Shown piece after piece: positions 1 through 7,647 of a stretch of 43,483 nucleotides of DNA. Position 1 is the stretch's first letter; every line of letters starts with the position of its first letter. Source of the stretch: Rhodobacteraceae bacterium UBA2776 (GTDB taxonomy: Bacteria > Pseudomonadota > Alphaproteobacteria > Rhodobacterales > Rhodobacteraceae). The translations under genes were made by a program, and so were the position numbers. The DNA lies in contig DEIK01000063.1 of NCBI GenBank assembly GCA_002352425.1, forward strand, positions 14,087-57,569, in the 5' to 3' direction. The notes under the pieces are model-generated. The model ran no database searches. It was not told the DNA's origin and saw only the letters and a list, made by a program, of their open reading frames with translations.

Positions 1-243
1 GACATCCGCCATCACGCCAACCGGCACGCAAAGTACCACCAGATCAGCGTCTTTGACTGCCTCAACAACGCTGTCGCAAACCCGATCAACCAAGCCAATG
101 TCAGACGCAACCTTGCGGGTTTCTGCCGAGCGCGCATAGCCGACAATTTCACCCGCCAAACCCGCGCGGCGCATCGCCAATGACATTGAACCCGCGATCA
201 GGCCAAGCCCGATCAGGGCAACGCGGTTATAAATCTGCGGCAT
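1..243 (-). CDS. Prephenate/arogenate dehydrogenase, N-terminal part (cut by window edge)
   Basis: This enzyme oxidatively decarboxylates prephenate (or arogenate) with NAD(P) on the way to tyrosine, in the cytoplasm. Only the first 81 residues are inside the window. They form the start of a Rossmann fold, with the dinucleotide-binding loop GLGLIAGS at about residues 12-19 and a second beta strand followed by the VVLCVPVG strand typical of TyrA-family proteins. The ATG overlaps the hisC stop by one base (TGATG on the minus strand), so the two genes are almost certainly translationally coupled. A pairing of HisC-type aminotransferase with TyrA fits aromatic amino acid synthesis, because these aminotransferases can also act on aromatic keto acids. 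The C-terminal dimer/active-site half is not visible, so prephenate and arogenate specificity cannot be separated. Confidence 0.85.
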   Translation of the reverse strand, partial: MPQIYNRVALIGLGLIAGSMSLAMRRAGLAGEIVGYARSAETRKVASDIGLVDRVCDSVVEAVKDADLVVLCVPVGVMADV

Positions 244-1328
244 CACTGTGCCTCCTTAAAACCGGCGACGGCATGGGCCACACGGCGACACGAGGCTTCG
301 TCCCCGACCGTAATCCGCAAGCAATTGGGCAGGCCATATCCGGCCACAAGGCGCACGATCAGCCCTTGGGTTTTCAGGTAGGCGTCACAGGCCACGGCCT
401 CAGCTTCGGAGGCAAATCGTGCCAGAATAAAGTTGGCGGTTGACGTGTCCGATGGCACCCCCAATTCGGCCAAAGCCTCGGCCAGCCACGCGCGCATGCG
501 TGTGTTATCTGTGCGGCATTTGGTGATGTAATCCTGATCCTGCACCGCAGCGATGGCGGTGGACATTTGTGCCTCGGACAGGTTGAACGGTCCGCGCACA
601 CGGTTCAGCACGTCGATCACCGATTTGGGGCCGTATCCCCACCCGATGCGCAATCCGCCCAGCCCGTAAATCTTAGAAAAGGTGCGGGTCATCACCACAT
701 TGTCGCGCCCGTCGATCAAGCCAGCGCCGCCGTCAAACCCTTCGACATACTCCGCATAAGCACCGTCCAGAACCAGCAAAGCTTTGGGTGGCAACCCGTC
801 GGCCAAACGCGCCATTTCATTGCCCCCAATCATGGTTCCCGTCGGGTTATTGGGGTTGGCCACAAACACCAGTCGCGTTTTGTCGGTACAGGCGGCCAGC
901 AGCGCGTCCACGTCCGTTACACGCTCGCGCTCTTTGGCCTCGACCGGGGTGGCACCGGCCGCAAGGGCCGAAATGCGGTACATTGAAAATCCGTGTTCGG
1001 TGAACAGCACCTCGTCACCAACCCCCGCAAAGGCCTGACACAAAAAGGTAATGATTTCGTCGGACCCAGCACCGCAGATGATGCGTTCAGGGTCCAGCCC
1101 GTGGACTTCGCCGATAGCCGCACGCAAGGGGGCCTGATCGGTCGATGGGTAACGGTGCAATTGATGGGCCGCGTGGGTGAACGCCTTGCGGGCCGCATCC
1201 GACGGGCCAGCAGGATTCTCGTTAGAGGACAACTTCACCACATCAGACAGCCCTTCAACAGCGGCACTCCCACCTTGGTAAAGGTTGATATCCATGATCC
1301 CGGGTTGCGGATTAATATCTGCACTCAT
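243..1328 (-). CDS. hisC: Histidinol-phosphate aminotransferase family (HisC-type)
   Basis: A PLP-dependent fold-type I aminotransferase of 361 aa, the normal length for HisC. It interconverts imidazole-acetol phosphate and histidinol phosphate, and many members also transaminate phenylpyruvate or hydroxyphenylpyruvate. Visible signatures are SSNENPAGP near residue 34, ANPNNPTGT at 157-165 (Asn binding the cofactor ring), LDGAYAEY at 187-194 and the Schiff-base lysine K219 in TFSKIYGLGGLRIG. Arg residues for the phosphate follow in GGLRIGWG. The stop codon overlaps the ATG of the tyrA-like gene, which suggests an aromatic amino acid role as much as a histidine one. It is about 100 bp downstream of the class V gene on the same strand; a promoter is likely in that gap but was not resolved. 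Confidence 0.88.
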   Translation of the reverse strand: MSADINPQPGIMDINLYQGGSAAVEGLSDVVKLSSNENPAGPSDAARKAFTHAAHQLHRYPSTDQAPLRAAIGEVHGLDPERIICGAGSDEIITFLCQAFAGVGDEVLFTEHGFSMYRISALAAGATPVEAKERERVTDVDALLAACTDKTRLVFVANPNNPTGTMIGGNEMARLADGLPPKALLVLDGAYAEYVEGFDGGAGLIDGRDNVVMTRTFSKIYGLGGLRIGWGYGPKSVIDVLNRVRGPFNLSEAQMSTAIAAVQDQDYITKCRTDNTRMRAWLAEALAELGVPSDTSTANFILARFASEAEAVACDAYLKTQGLIVRLVAGYGLPNCLRITVGDEASCRRVAHAVAGFKEAQ

Positions 1329-1428
1329 AGCTTAAATACTCCTGTTAAGAAGCGTTCTAGCTTAGGCGTTGGCGCATTGCCAGCCGCATAAGACGCGCAG
1401 TTTGCAACCGTGGCTTTGCTGCCAACAT

Positions 1429-2817
1429 TTAGGCAGCATAATTGGCCAGTTGGCTTTCAAAAGTCGCGGCAAGTTCGTTAACGCTGTCGATAATATATTG
1501 CGCCGTTTCGTCGGACATCAGGTAGCTGAAATTCAAACGCACCCACCCCGGTTTATGCACCTCGTTGCCCGCCAGAATTTCGCCACGCAACTGATCTGAA
1601 TAGGCCTGATCAATGCCCAGCAAACGGTGGCCATATGGCCCAGCACAAGCGCAGCCCCCGCGGGCCTGAATGCCGTAGATGTCGCTGAGCATGCGGGTGA
1701 ACATCTGTTCGGACACCACTTTTCCTGCGCCGTCATGCACCGTGAAGGAAAAGATTGGCAGGCGGTGGGCCGTGTCATTGCCCAACAAGGTCAGGTGTGG
1801 ACTATCTGCCCACCCCCTGCGCGCCATTTGAATAAACTCAGCCTCGCGGGCGTGGATCGCCGCCTCGCCGACGGCTTCTTTGATCAAGAAGACGAGCGCT
1901 GCGCGGATGTCGCCTATGGCATTAGGGGTTCCTGCTTCTTCGCGCTCAGATAAGTTGTTGGTATAGTCATGGTTCCACGGCGACACGAAGCAAACTGTGC
2001 CACCGCCGGGCCAGCTGGGTACGTTTTGACGCACCGCTGAATTGCGCAGGATTAACACGCCAGAGGCCGCAGGGCCGCCCGCGAATTTATGGGCGGACAC
2101 CACCACGGCGTCTTTTTCAGCATCGGTTTCGCATTGCATGTCGATGGGCAAATACGGCCCGCCGCCAGCATAATCCCAGACCGACAATGCCCCGTGTTTT
2201 TTCAACAGGCGCGACACCGGGTCTGGGTCGGTTACGATGCCTGTCACGTTCGAAGCCGCCGAAAAACTGCCGATTATCAGGTCTGCGCTGGCGTGATCCA
2301 TTAGCGCCTGCTCTAGAGCGGCCAAGTCAGGCCCGCCGTGGTCGGCTTCGGGTATTTCTACCACCTCGGCTTTGCTCTCGCGCCAAGGCAACATGTTTGA
2401 GTGGTGCTCATAAGGGCCGATCAGCACCACGGGGTTTTGTGCAGTATTGACCCCCAGCAGATTGACCAAACGGTTCAGGCCCGCCGTGGCACCTGCCCCC
2501 GTGAAAATCACCGAGCAAGCATCTGTGGCATTGGTCAGGCGGGCAATTTCACCACGCGCCTCTTCGCGCAAGCGAGTTATGTAGCCGCCGCAATAGGAGG
2601 CCTCTGTGTGGCTGTTGGCATAGAAGGGCAGCACACGTTCATTGATGAACTCCTCGACCTGTCGCAATGCGCGGCCCGAGGCAACGTAGTCGGCGTAAAC
2701 CAGCGGCACGGGGCCATCTGTGCCGGGGATAGTTACGCCTTCGCCGATAAGGCCGGCGCGTAAGTCGGCCAATGGATGTTGGGTTGCGATGTCGGACTTG
2801 AAGGATTGTAGCGGCAT
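1429..2817 (-). CDS. Class V aminotransferase / cysteine desulfurase-like PLP enzyme
   Basis: A 462-aa PLP enzyme of the class V family (cysteine desulfurase, selenocysteine lyase, isopenicillin N epimerase group). The likely cofactor lysine is K244 in VVSAHKFAGGPAASG. D215 (VWDYAGGGPY) should contact the pyridine nitrogen, and GPYEHHSN at 134-141 matches the histidine that stacks on PLP. A Cys-containing C-terminal stretch, RGGCACAGPYGHRLLG, resembles the mobile cysteine loop of desulfurases, although the spacing and composition are not those of IscS or SufS. It is not next to any suf or isc gene, so a role in Fe-S assembly is not supported. It is divergent from an Lrp/AsnC regulator, suggesting control by amino acid levels. 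The substrate is unknown. Confidence 0.8.
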   Translation of the reverse strand: MPLQSFKSDIATQHPLADLRAGLIGEGVTIPGTDGPVPLVYADYVASGRALRQVEEFINERVLPFYANSHTEASYCGGYITRLREEARGEIARLTNATDACSVIFTGAGATAGLNRLVNLLGVNTAQNPVVLIGPYEHHSNMLPWRESKAEVVEIPEADHGGPDLAALEQALMDHASADLIIGSFSAASNVTGIVTDPDPVSRLLKKHGALSVWDYAGGGPYLPIDMQCETDAEKDAVVVSAHKFAGGPAASGVLILRNSAVRQNVPSWPGGGTVCFVSPWNHDYTNNLSEREEAGTPNAIGDIRAALVFLIKEAVGEAAIHAREAEFIQMARRGWADSPHLTLLGNDTAHRLPIFSFTVHDGAGKVVSEQMFTRMLSDIYGIQARGGCACAGPYGHRLLGIDQAYSDQLRGEILAGNEVHKPGWVRLNFSYLMSDETAQYIIDSVNELAATFESQLANYAA

Positions 2818-2872
2818 GGTTTCTCCTGTTTCCAGGATGTTAGACCCAAAATGGTGAAAAAACTTAGCCTAT

Positions 2873-2884
2873 TTACTTGAGTAA
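2873..2884. promoter_or_regulatory. Palindrome in the class V / Lrp divergent promoter
   Basis: TTACTTGAGTAA has two perfect 5-bp arms around a TG centre. It lies in the A/T-rich gap between two divergent start codons (2817 and 2912). Lrp/AsnC proteins bind short AT-rich palindromes near their own promoters, so this is a plausible operator for the adjacent regulator. This is inferred from position and symmetry only. Confidence 0.35.
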
Positions 2885-2911
2885 TTGCCACTATTTGTGT
2901 CAAATGACCAC

Positions 2912-3376
2912 ATGAAGAATGGTTTATCAGATCAAATTGATCGAAAAATTTTGAAAGAACTACAGATGGACGCCGATCTGTCGCAACGCCAATTGGCAGA
3001 TCGCGTCGGCATCTCGCAAAATGCCTGTTGGCGACGATTGCAGGCCCTCACCACGGCGGGCGTACTGCAAGGCACAACTGCGCGGCTTGATCGCGAGCAA
3101 TTGGGCCTTGGGCTTGTGGTGTTTGTTATGTTGCGTACGCGACACCATTCAGCGGAGTGGCTGGCGCGATTTCGCAGCCATGTTTTGACCATTCCCGAGG
3201 TGGTAGATTTTCACCGGATTGGCGGGGATTATGACTATCAATTGAAAGTGGTGACCGAAGATATGGCCAGCTATGATCGCGTCTATCAACGGTTAATCGA
3301 AAAGGTCGATCTGGATTCGGTCACATCCTATTTTGCAATGGAAGCGATCGCTGAGGGGCGTCCACTGCCACTGTGA
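2912..3376 (+). CDS. Lrp/AsnC family transcriptional regulator
   Basis: A 154-aa protein with the family layout: an N-terminal winged HTH (residues about 9-55, with DQIDRKILKELQMDADLS and a recognition helix around ISQNACWRRL) joined to a C-terminal RAM/AsnC ligand-binding domain that contains the VVDFHRIGGDYDYQLKV core strand. Such proteins form octamers or dimers and respond to amino acids. An upstream in-frame TTG at 2885 would add nine residues, but the ATG at 2912 begins just before the conserved DxxDxxIL segment and is preferred. No clear Shine-Dalgarno is visible for either start. It is divergent from the class V PLP enzyme, its most likely target. Confidence 0.9.
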   Translation: MKNGLSDQIDRKILKELQMDADLSQRQLADRVGISQNACWRRLQALTTAGVLQGTTARLDREQLGLGLVVFVMLRTRHHSAEWLARFRSHVLTIPEVVDFHRIGGDYDYQLKVVTEDMASYDRVYQRLIEKVDLDSVTSYFAMEAIAEGRPLPL

Positions 3377-3451
3377 CAAATCCAGAAATGCGCGACCATC
3401 CAGAGGCATTCATTCCCAAGAATGGGTTTTTACAACTGCACCTGAAAGATT

Positions 3452-3487
3452 CCATTATTCCGGAATAGTGGTTCTATTTCGAAACAG
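3452..3487. repeat. Palindromic element, copy A (TATTCCGGAATA core)
   Basis: A near-perfect inverted repeat with core TATTCCGGAATA and arms CCA/TGG, one mismatched pair over 20 bp, directly followed by a second imperfect palindrome, CTATTTCGAAACAG. It lies between the convergent ends of the Lrp gene and rpsD. The core plus its right flank (about 23 bases) recurs exactly, in inverted orientation, near 19.47 kb. It could be a dispersed palindromic repeat, a protein-binding site or a bidirectional hairpin. It lacks a T-tract, so a classical terminator is unlikely. Confidence 0.5.
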
Positions 3488-3566
3488 GATTACAGTCTCA
3501 AAATCATAATATTACCTGTAATTTCCATGCCTTTCAGAGCAGCCAAATCCAATCCATCGCAACGGA

Positions 3567-3594
3567 AAAGGGCCACGCAATTGCGCAGCCCTTT
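3567..3594 (-). terminator. Probable rpsD terminator hairpin
   Basis: AAAGGGC and GCCCTTT form a 7-bp stem, with an inner palindrome CGCAATTGCG extending it after a 2-base mismatch. In the rpsD direction the hairpin ends in TTTTCCGTT, a weak T-tract. It begins about 25 bases after the rpsD stop codon. Position and stem strength support rho-independent termination, and the poor T-tract lowers confidence. Confidence 0.55.
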
Positions 3595-3619
3595 AAAAAT
3601 TCGACTATGGTGGCGAAGA

Positions 3620-4240
3620 TTAGTTCTTCGCGTAGAATTCCACCACCAGATTTGGTTCCATCATCACAGGATAAGGCACATCGCCCAAAGCTGGGGTGCG
3701 CACGAATGTCGCAGTCATTTTGGAGTGATCCGCATCAACGTAATCAGGTACATCGCGTTCAGCCAATTGAGTGGCTTCCAGCAGAACTGCCAATTGCTTG
3801 GAACGATCGCGCACTTCGATCACGTCGCCCTCTTTTACGCGGTAGGATGGGATGTTCACTTTTTTGCCGTTCACGCGGACGTGGCCGTGGTTCACGAATT
3901 GACGGGCCGCAAATACGGTTGCCACGAATTTCGCGCGGTACACAACAGCGTCCAGACGACGCTCCAGCAGGCCGATCAGGTTTTCACCGGTATCACCTTT
4001 GACACGCTCGGCTTCGCCATAGATGCGACGGAATTGTTTTTCAGTCAGGTCGCCGTAGTAACCCTTAAGCTTTTGCTTGGCGCGCAGCTGGATGCCGAAA
4101 TCCGACAGTTTTTGCTTGCGGCGCTGGCCGTGCTGGCCGGGGCCATATTCGCGGCGATTTACGGGTGACTTGGGGCGACCCCAAATGTTTTCGCCCATGC
4201 GGCGGTCTAGTTTGTGCTTGGCAGCGGTGCGTTTGGTCAC
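3620..4240 (-). CDS. rpsD: 30S ribosomal protein S4
   Basis: A 206-aa protein matching bacterial uS4 along its length. It is a primary 16S rRNA binder that nucleates assembly of the small-subunit body and is part of the mRNA entry tunnel. The N-terminal section (HKLDRRMGENIWGR, REYGPGQHGQRRKQKLSDFG) is the rRNA-binding S4 N-domain, and the S4 RNA-binding domain proper spans about 94-155 with RLDAVVYRAKF and QFVNHGHVRVNGKKVNIPSY. It lacks the N-terminal Cys zinc knuckle, as proteobacterial S4 does. It stands alone instead of in the alpha operon, as in other Rhodobacterales. A GGAGAT motif lies 6-7 bases before the ATG. The roughly 175-bp upstream spacer is rich in inverted repeats and could be a leader for regulation. 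Confidence 0.97.
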   Translation of the reverse strand: MTKRTAAKHKLDRRMGENIWGRPKSPVNRREYGPGQHGQRRKQKLSDFGIQLRAKQKLKGYYGDLTEKQFRRIYGEAERVKGDTGENLIGLLERRLDAVVYRAKFVATVFAARQFVNHGHVRVNGKKVNIPSYRVKEGDVIEVRDRSKQLAVLLEATQLAERDVPDYVDADHSKMTATFVRTPALGDVPYPVMMEPNLVVEFYAKN

Positions 4241-4261
4241 GGCTGATCTCCTTCAGTTATA

Positions 4262-4410
4262 TGTGCGCGAAATGCGCAAGAAGGGCGTTGTCCTTTCCCT
4301 CCCCCTTATCGGGTTCGGGCGACAGGCATCCCCTTACAGGGGCCACCAACACCAAATGGAATCCCCAGCCGGTTAAAGCTGGGAACTTGGGGCTTCTAGG
4401 TCGCTATCGG
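4262..4410 (-). ncRNA. Candidate structured RNA or rpsD leader (class unknown)
   Basis: This spacer between the Hint-domain gene and rpsD folds by eye into a three-helix arrangement. GCGAC (4319-4323) pairs with GTCGC (4400-4404) and encloses a 6-bp hairpin CCCAGC/GCTGGG (4364-4383) and a CCCC/GGGG hairpin (4330-4342). Neither hairpin is followed by a T-tract, so they are not simple terminators. The minus strand is preferred because it leads into rpsD. Possible readings are an S4-responsive leader, an independent small RNA (6S-type is one class to test), or a riboswitch. I do not recognise a known consensus. The strand itself is uncertain. Confidence 0.3.
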
Positions 4411-4417
4411 ATCAGAG

Positions 4418-5491
4418 TCAATGGCGAAGGTTGCCATCATATTTCAAAATTTCTGCTTCCGAGGGCGAAAGGTTGCGCCGCGCATAATCTCCATATTTAT
4501 GCGGGTCCTGCTCCAGCTCGGGCATCACTTCATACAGATTGTCGCGCTGATCTTTTTGAATCTCGTTTAGCGACGTGTTTGCTGGATGGAAACTCTCGGT
4601 TTCAACTCCGTTTGCCCAGACCACCTGATGGCGATCCAGCATCATATGAAAATAGGTCACTTCACGCAATCCATGCTCAATCAGAACATTGTTATCATTG
4701 ACCAAATCCTTGGCCGCAACCAGAACCTCGGACGTGTTGAACAAAACCGAGGCCGCCGGCCCCTTGACCAGCAAACGATGATCCGGCGACACCAGCAGAT
4801 CCTCATCCGGCTCACCCTCGCATAAGGCCCCCGTTTTGATCCGGACGGGGCGCAAATGCGGCATCGCGTGCAACCGTGCGCCCGTCATCCGACGTTGACC
4901 AATCCATAGAATGTCTTGCTCACCATTGTCTTTGGTCTGCAGCTTATCCCCCTCACCGAGGTCTTCCACCAGTCGTGGCCCTTCTGGGGTCAGAATTTTG
5001 GTGCCTTTCGTGAAACAGATAACGCCACCAGTTTGGCCGCTCATCTGATCCAGTATCGGTTCTTTGATCGAGGAGTTCACAACCCACATATCGACCTGCA
5101 CAGGCGGAATTTCGTCCAAAAACATCAGCAAGGGCGGCGCGTCATTGCCAACCTCGATCACAGTTGCCGTGAATGTGCGGCGCCCGTCCGTTACCACGAA
5201 CCCACCGTCCATCACGGGATCCTCAATGCGGATATCGTCAAAACTCTTTTTGGGTTGGAGGGCTGCCCCAACCAACCGGCGAACCGAGCGTGCTGCCCGT
5301 TTCCGTAAATCTGCCACCCCTTTTGCCCCATCCAAAAGCAATAGTTCCGCAGGGCCGTCGACCCGCACCGCTTCACCCGCCCAACGCCACGCCGCCCCGA
5401 CCGACAGCATGTCAGTGGTTGCAGCCCGCAAGCCGTCTACTTCTGTTTGCGACCAGGAAATGACAAACGTGCCTCGAAAGCCCGTTCCCAT
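4418..5491 (-). CDS. Hint-domain protein (Hint_2 type)
   Basis: A 357-aa protein whose C-terminal half, from C159 to about residue 300, is a Hint (hedgehog/intein) module: CFTKGTKILTPEG, then VEDLGEGDKLQT, LVSPDHRLLV and, at the end, FHMMLDRHQVVWANGVETESFHP. The catalytic Cys immediately follows a GGVI stretch, as expected for an autoprocessing splice junction. Hint_2 proteins are abundant in Rhodobacterales, where they are usually annotated as hypothetical or attached to calcium-binding repeats. Here no RTX repeats are present, and the N-terminal 158 residues show no family I recognise. No signal peptide is evident. The role is unknown; self-cleavage after the N-terminal domain is the family expectation, not shown here. 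Confidence 0.85.
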   Translation of the reverse strand: MGTGFRGTFVISWSQTEVDGLRAATTDMLSVGAAWRWAGEAVRVDGPAELLLLDGAKGVADLRKRAARSVRRLVGAALQPKKSFDDIRIEDPVMDGGFVVTDGRRTFTATVIEVGNDAPPLLMFLDEIPPVQVDMWVVNSSIKEPILDQMSGQTGGVICFTKGTKILTPEGPRLVEDLGEGDKLQTKDNGEQDILWIGQRRMTGARLHAMPHLRPVRIKTGALCEGEPDEDLLVSPDHRLLVKGPAASVLFNTSEVLVAAKDLVNDNNVLIEHGLREVTYFHMMLDRHQVVWANGVETESFHPANTSLNEIQKDQRDNLYEVMPELEQDPHKYGDYARRNLSPSEAEILKYDGNLRH

Positions 5492-5656
5492 ATCTGTACG
5501 CCTGCCTCATCGTTTTTATCGACGTCTTTTTGACGCCTTTATCGTTGGTATTACCAAATGGTTAACACAAATCGATTCGGTCTGGATAGGGGCTGATTCT
5601 ATTTTTTATCCAGCGTTCGAAATGTGTGGGAAATGCGCACTGTCACCTGGATAGGC

Positions 5657-6388
5657 TTAAACCCTACCCGCCCGCTCGATTTCGACTTGCGTGACTCCGT
5701 ATTGCGGCCCCAACCGCGTGCGCGCACGGATCAAACGCGGATCATCAGGGCGCAGCCCCATGGTGGACAGGAATTCGACCCGCCCCTTTTGTTTGATCTC
5801 GTCGTTCGGAATAGCTGTGCCCATAAGCCTGTCGATCACAAACCCACCGGGATTGACATGATACCAGCGATTGTAATCCCGAAAATGGTGCATTCCGTGC
5901 AGCCGCGTCACATGTCGTTCCAGCGCCCATTTCTTTACATTGGTGTGGGCCGTCATGTGAAACCATTCATAGAACAAAAACGCCGTCAGACCACCGATAA
6001 AGGTGAACGTCGTCGCGCCGACCAGCGGGTTCGCAAGCCCAATCAGGCTCAGAACGCCATAGGCCACCGTCACCAATATCAGCGCCATCGGCACCGCGAA
6101 CCAGACCGGCACAAAGAACAGCGCGGTTTTGTTGGGGAAATCGTGGTGGCCGTAATGCACGCGGTAAAGCACATCAAACCAGAACTGACCTTTCGGGGCG
6201 GGCCAGTGGAACAGGTAGCGGTGAATGCTATATTCATTCAGCATCTGCCCTAGGATGCCCAGCGGGGCCAGCCACAACAGGTGGGTGTTCCCCGTGGCAA
6301 AAAGCATCACCCAGCCCAACAGCCACAAGCCCAGCAGGATTTGCAGGGACAGGTGCGAGAACATCAGCTTGAGGCGATCTGAATACAT
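5657..6388 (-). CDS. Sterol desaturase / fatty acid hydroxylase family membrane enzyme
   Basis: A 243-aa integral membrane diiron oxygenase. The histidine clusters expected for the metal centre are present: H56-H61 (HRYLFH), H78/H81/H82 (HYGHH), H144/H148 (HMTAH) and H164/H167/H168 (HGMHH). Hydrophobic segments at about 13-50, 90-118 and 122-143 give four or so membrane passes, with the His boxes on the cytoplasmic face. Family members hydroxylate or desaturate fatty acids, sterols or carotenoids; the compact size and HGMHH spacing fit a bacterial fatty acid hydroxylase. No lipid A or carotenoid genes are adjacent, so the substrate is open. Last core-like gene before the accessory patch. Confidence 0.85.
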   Translation of the reverse strand: MYSDRLKLMFSHLSLQILLGLWLLGWVMLFATGNTHLLWLAPLGILGQMLNEYSIHRYLFHWPAPKGQFWFDVLYRVHYGHHDFPNKTALFFVPVWFAVPMALILVTVAYGVLSLIGLANPLVGATTFTFIGGLTAFLFYEWFHMTAHTNVKKWALERHVTRLHGMHHFRDYNRWYHVNPGGFVIDRLMGTAIPNDEIKQKGRVEFLSTMGLRPDDPRLIRARTRLGPQYGVTQVEIERAGRV

Positions 6389-6938
6389 GGCCGTGATGGT
6401 GCGTTATTCGTTTTGGACAATCAACCAATACGCCGCGTCAGCCCAACCTTCGCTGTGAAACACTGACACGTCCGAAATCAAGGCAAAGCCGCCGACCGAT
6501 CGCCGGCCCGCCCCATCGGGTCGGCGATTAGAGGGGTACGTTATAGCTGGTGAATGCAGCCGAACCTTGCTGGGATAAAGTGCCAAACTGAAAGGCCCGT
6601 CGTCGCCCAGGCGGCCTATCGCTTGCACGACTTTCGCAACATTCCGGCTAACAGGAGCCATTCCAACCTTTGGATCAAGCTCTTTCTGTAAAGTCAGCTG
6701 CCCGAGGTCAGTATGCGGACAAAGCGGTCCTTCGCATTTGCAGATCGAATGGCTGTTTTCACTGAGGAGTGTCGCTCTATCACCTCCTTGTTCAGGGCTC
6801 GTCTTGAAATCTTACGCAGGAACGGCGGTGAAACTGCATGGCCCGTTGACTTCATTGCGCCTGCGAAATAATGTTTAAAAACGGCGACTTAAGACCTTCG
6901 AGAAACTCGAAAGAAGACTGTTTGAAATGAGGATATCA
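6389..6938. other. 550-bp spacer entering the accessory patch
   Basis: No convincing gene is visible. A 52-codon frame on the plus strand (6713-6871), ending in WPVDFIAPAK, and an 85-codon frame on the minus strand (6404-6661) are open but have no clear ribosome site or recognisable family. The segment 6690-6760 resembles the degenerate, repeat-like intergenic DNA common in Roseobacter genomes. The promoter of the Imm11 gene must lie near the right end. Confidence 0.4.
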
Positions 6939-7577
6939 ATGAAAAACGTGTATAAGCTTTTGGTGGAGGATGGCCTTCCAGAGACAGATTATACGCGGGA
7001 AGAGTTCGAGCCAATTGATGGCAGTTTCGAGTCATTCGAAATCACCGACACCTCGGATGATGGTGGCACAAAGTCACTAGGCGGGGAGCTGAATATCGGG
7101 CGCGAGGTGACCACATCCAATCCCCCGACACAGGTGCGGCGCAAGCGGCTTGGTAAGGCAATTCCGATGGCGGATTTTATTTCCGCGCCACGTGGGGCCG
7201 TTTTCATCAGTGATCGTGTCAAAGAGATTATCGAGAGCTTTGAGCCCAACGTTCATCAGTTTTTTCCGATGACAGTTAGCCATCGCGGACAAGAGATTGG
7301 ACCGCTGAATTATTTGATCATTGGGTCTCGCCTGGACAGTCTTGATGCCGAGGCGTGTTACCCACCTATTCCAACGGGTGCGAGGATCTGGAAACGGGAT
7401 CGTAAGAACCCAGCGCAGAACAAGATCGTCGTCAGCGCGGCCGCGATAGAAGGCAAACACCTTTGGCACGACCAGCGGGTGATTGGGTTACGGATGATCA
7501 GTCCTGAGTTGATGGCTGCGTTCATGGAGGCTGATGTCAAAGGCCTGCGCGACGCGAAGCCGTTCGAAGTGCTTTAG
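6939..7577 (+). CDS. Imm11-type (DUF1629) immunity protein
   Basis: A 212-aa protein matching the Imm11 / MXAN_0049-type immunity family (formerly DUF1629). The diagnostic stretch is at about residues 89-110: FISDRVKEIIESFEP followed by VHQFFP, then a LNYLIIG strand near 124. Such proteins are usually cytoplasmic antidotes to polymorphic toxins delivered by contact or secretion systems. The ATG at 6939 has GAGGA six bases upstream and is preferred over the ATG at 6927, which overlaps that ribosome site. No toxin gene is next to it, so it may be an orphan immunity gene. It is followed by a decayed paralogue, with which it shares DDGGTK.LGG, VHQF/THQF and LNYLIIG segments. Confidence 0.8.
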   Translation: MKNVYKLLVEDGLPETDYTREEFEPIDGSFESFEITDTSDDGGTKSLGGELNIGREVTTSNPPTQVRRKRLGKAIPMADFISAPRGAVFISDRVKEIIESFEPNVHQFFPMTVSHRGQEIGPLNYLIIGSRLDSLDAEACYPPIPTGARIWKRDRKNPAQNKIVVSAAAIEGKHLWHDQRVIGLRMISPELMAAFMEADVKGLRDAKPFEVL

Positions 7578-7647
7578 TGCGAGGTATTTACTGTGTCTAA
7601 GGAAAAGACGCTTGAGAATCGGGATGGAGAATGAACCTGACTGACCC

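Noticed and set aside
3402..3437. Possible terminator for the Lrp gene near the GGGTTTTT run
   Set aside because: Only a 4-5 bp stem can be formed; too weak to annotate.
4261..4410. Known riboswitch or SRP RNA in the rpsD upstream spacer
   Set aside because: TPP, cobalamin, SAM-II, fluoride and SRP core signatures were looked for and not found; kept only as an unclassified structure.
6404..6661. 85-codon minus-strand open frame
   Set aside because: No ribosome site, no recognisable family and composition like spacer DNA; treated as chance.
6713..6871. 52-codon plus-strand open frame ending WPVDFIAPAK before the Imm11 gene
   Set aside because: Considered as a toxin remnant, but no toxin motif or good start context is visible.
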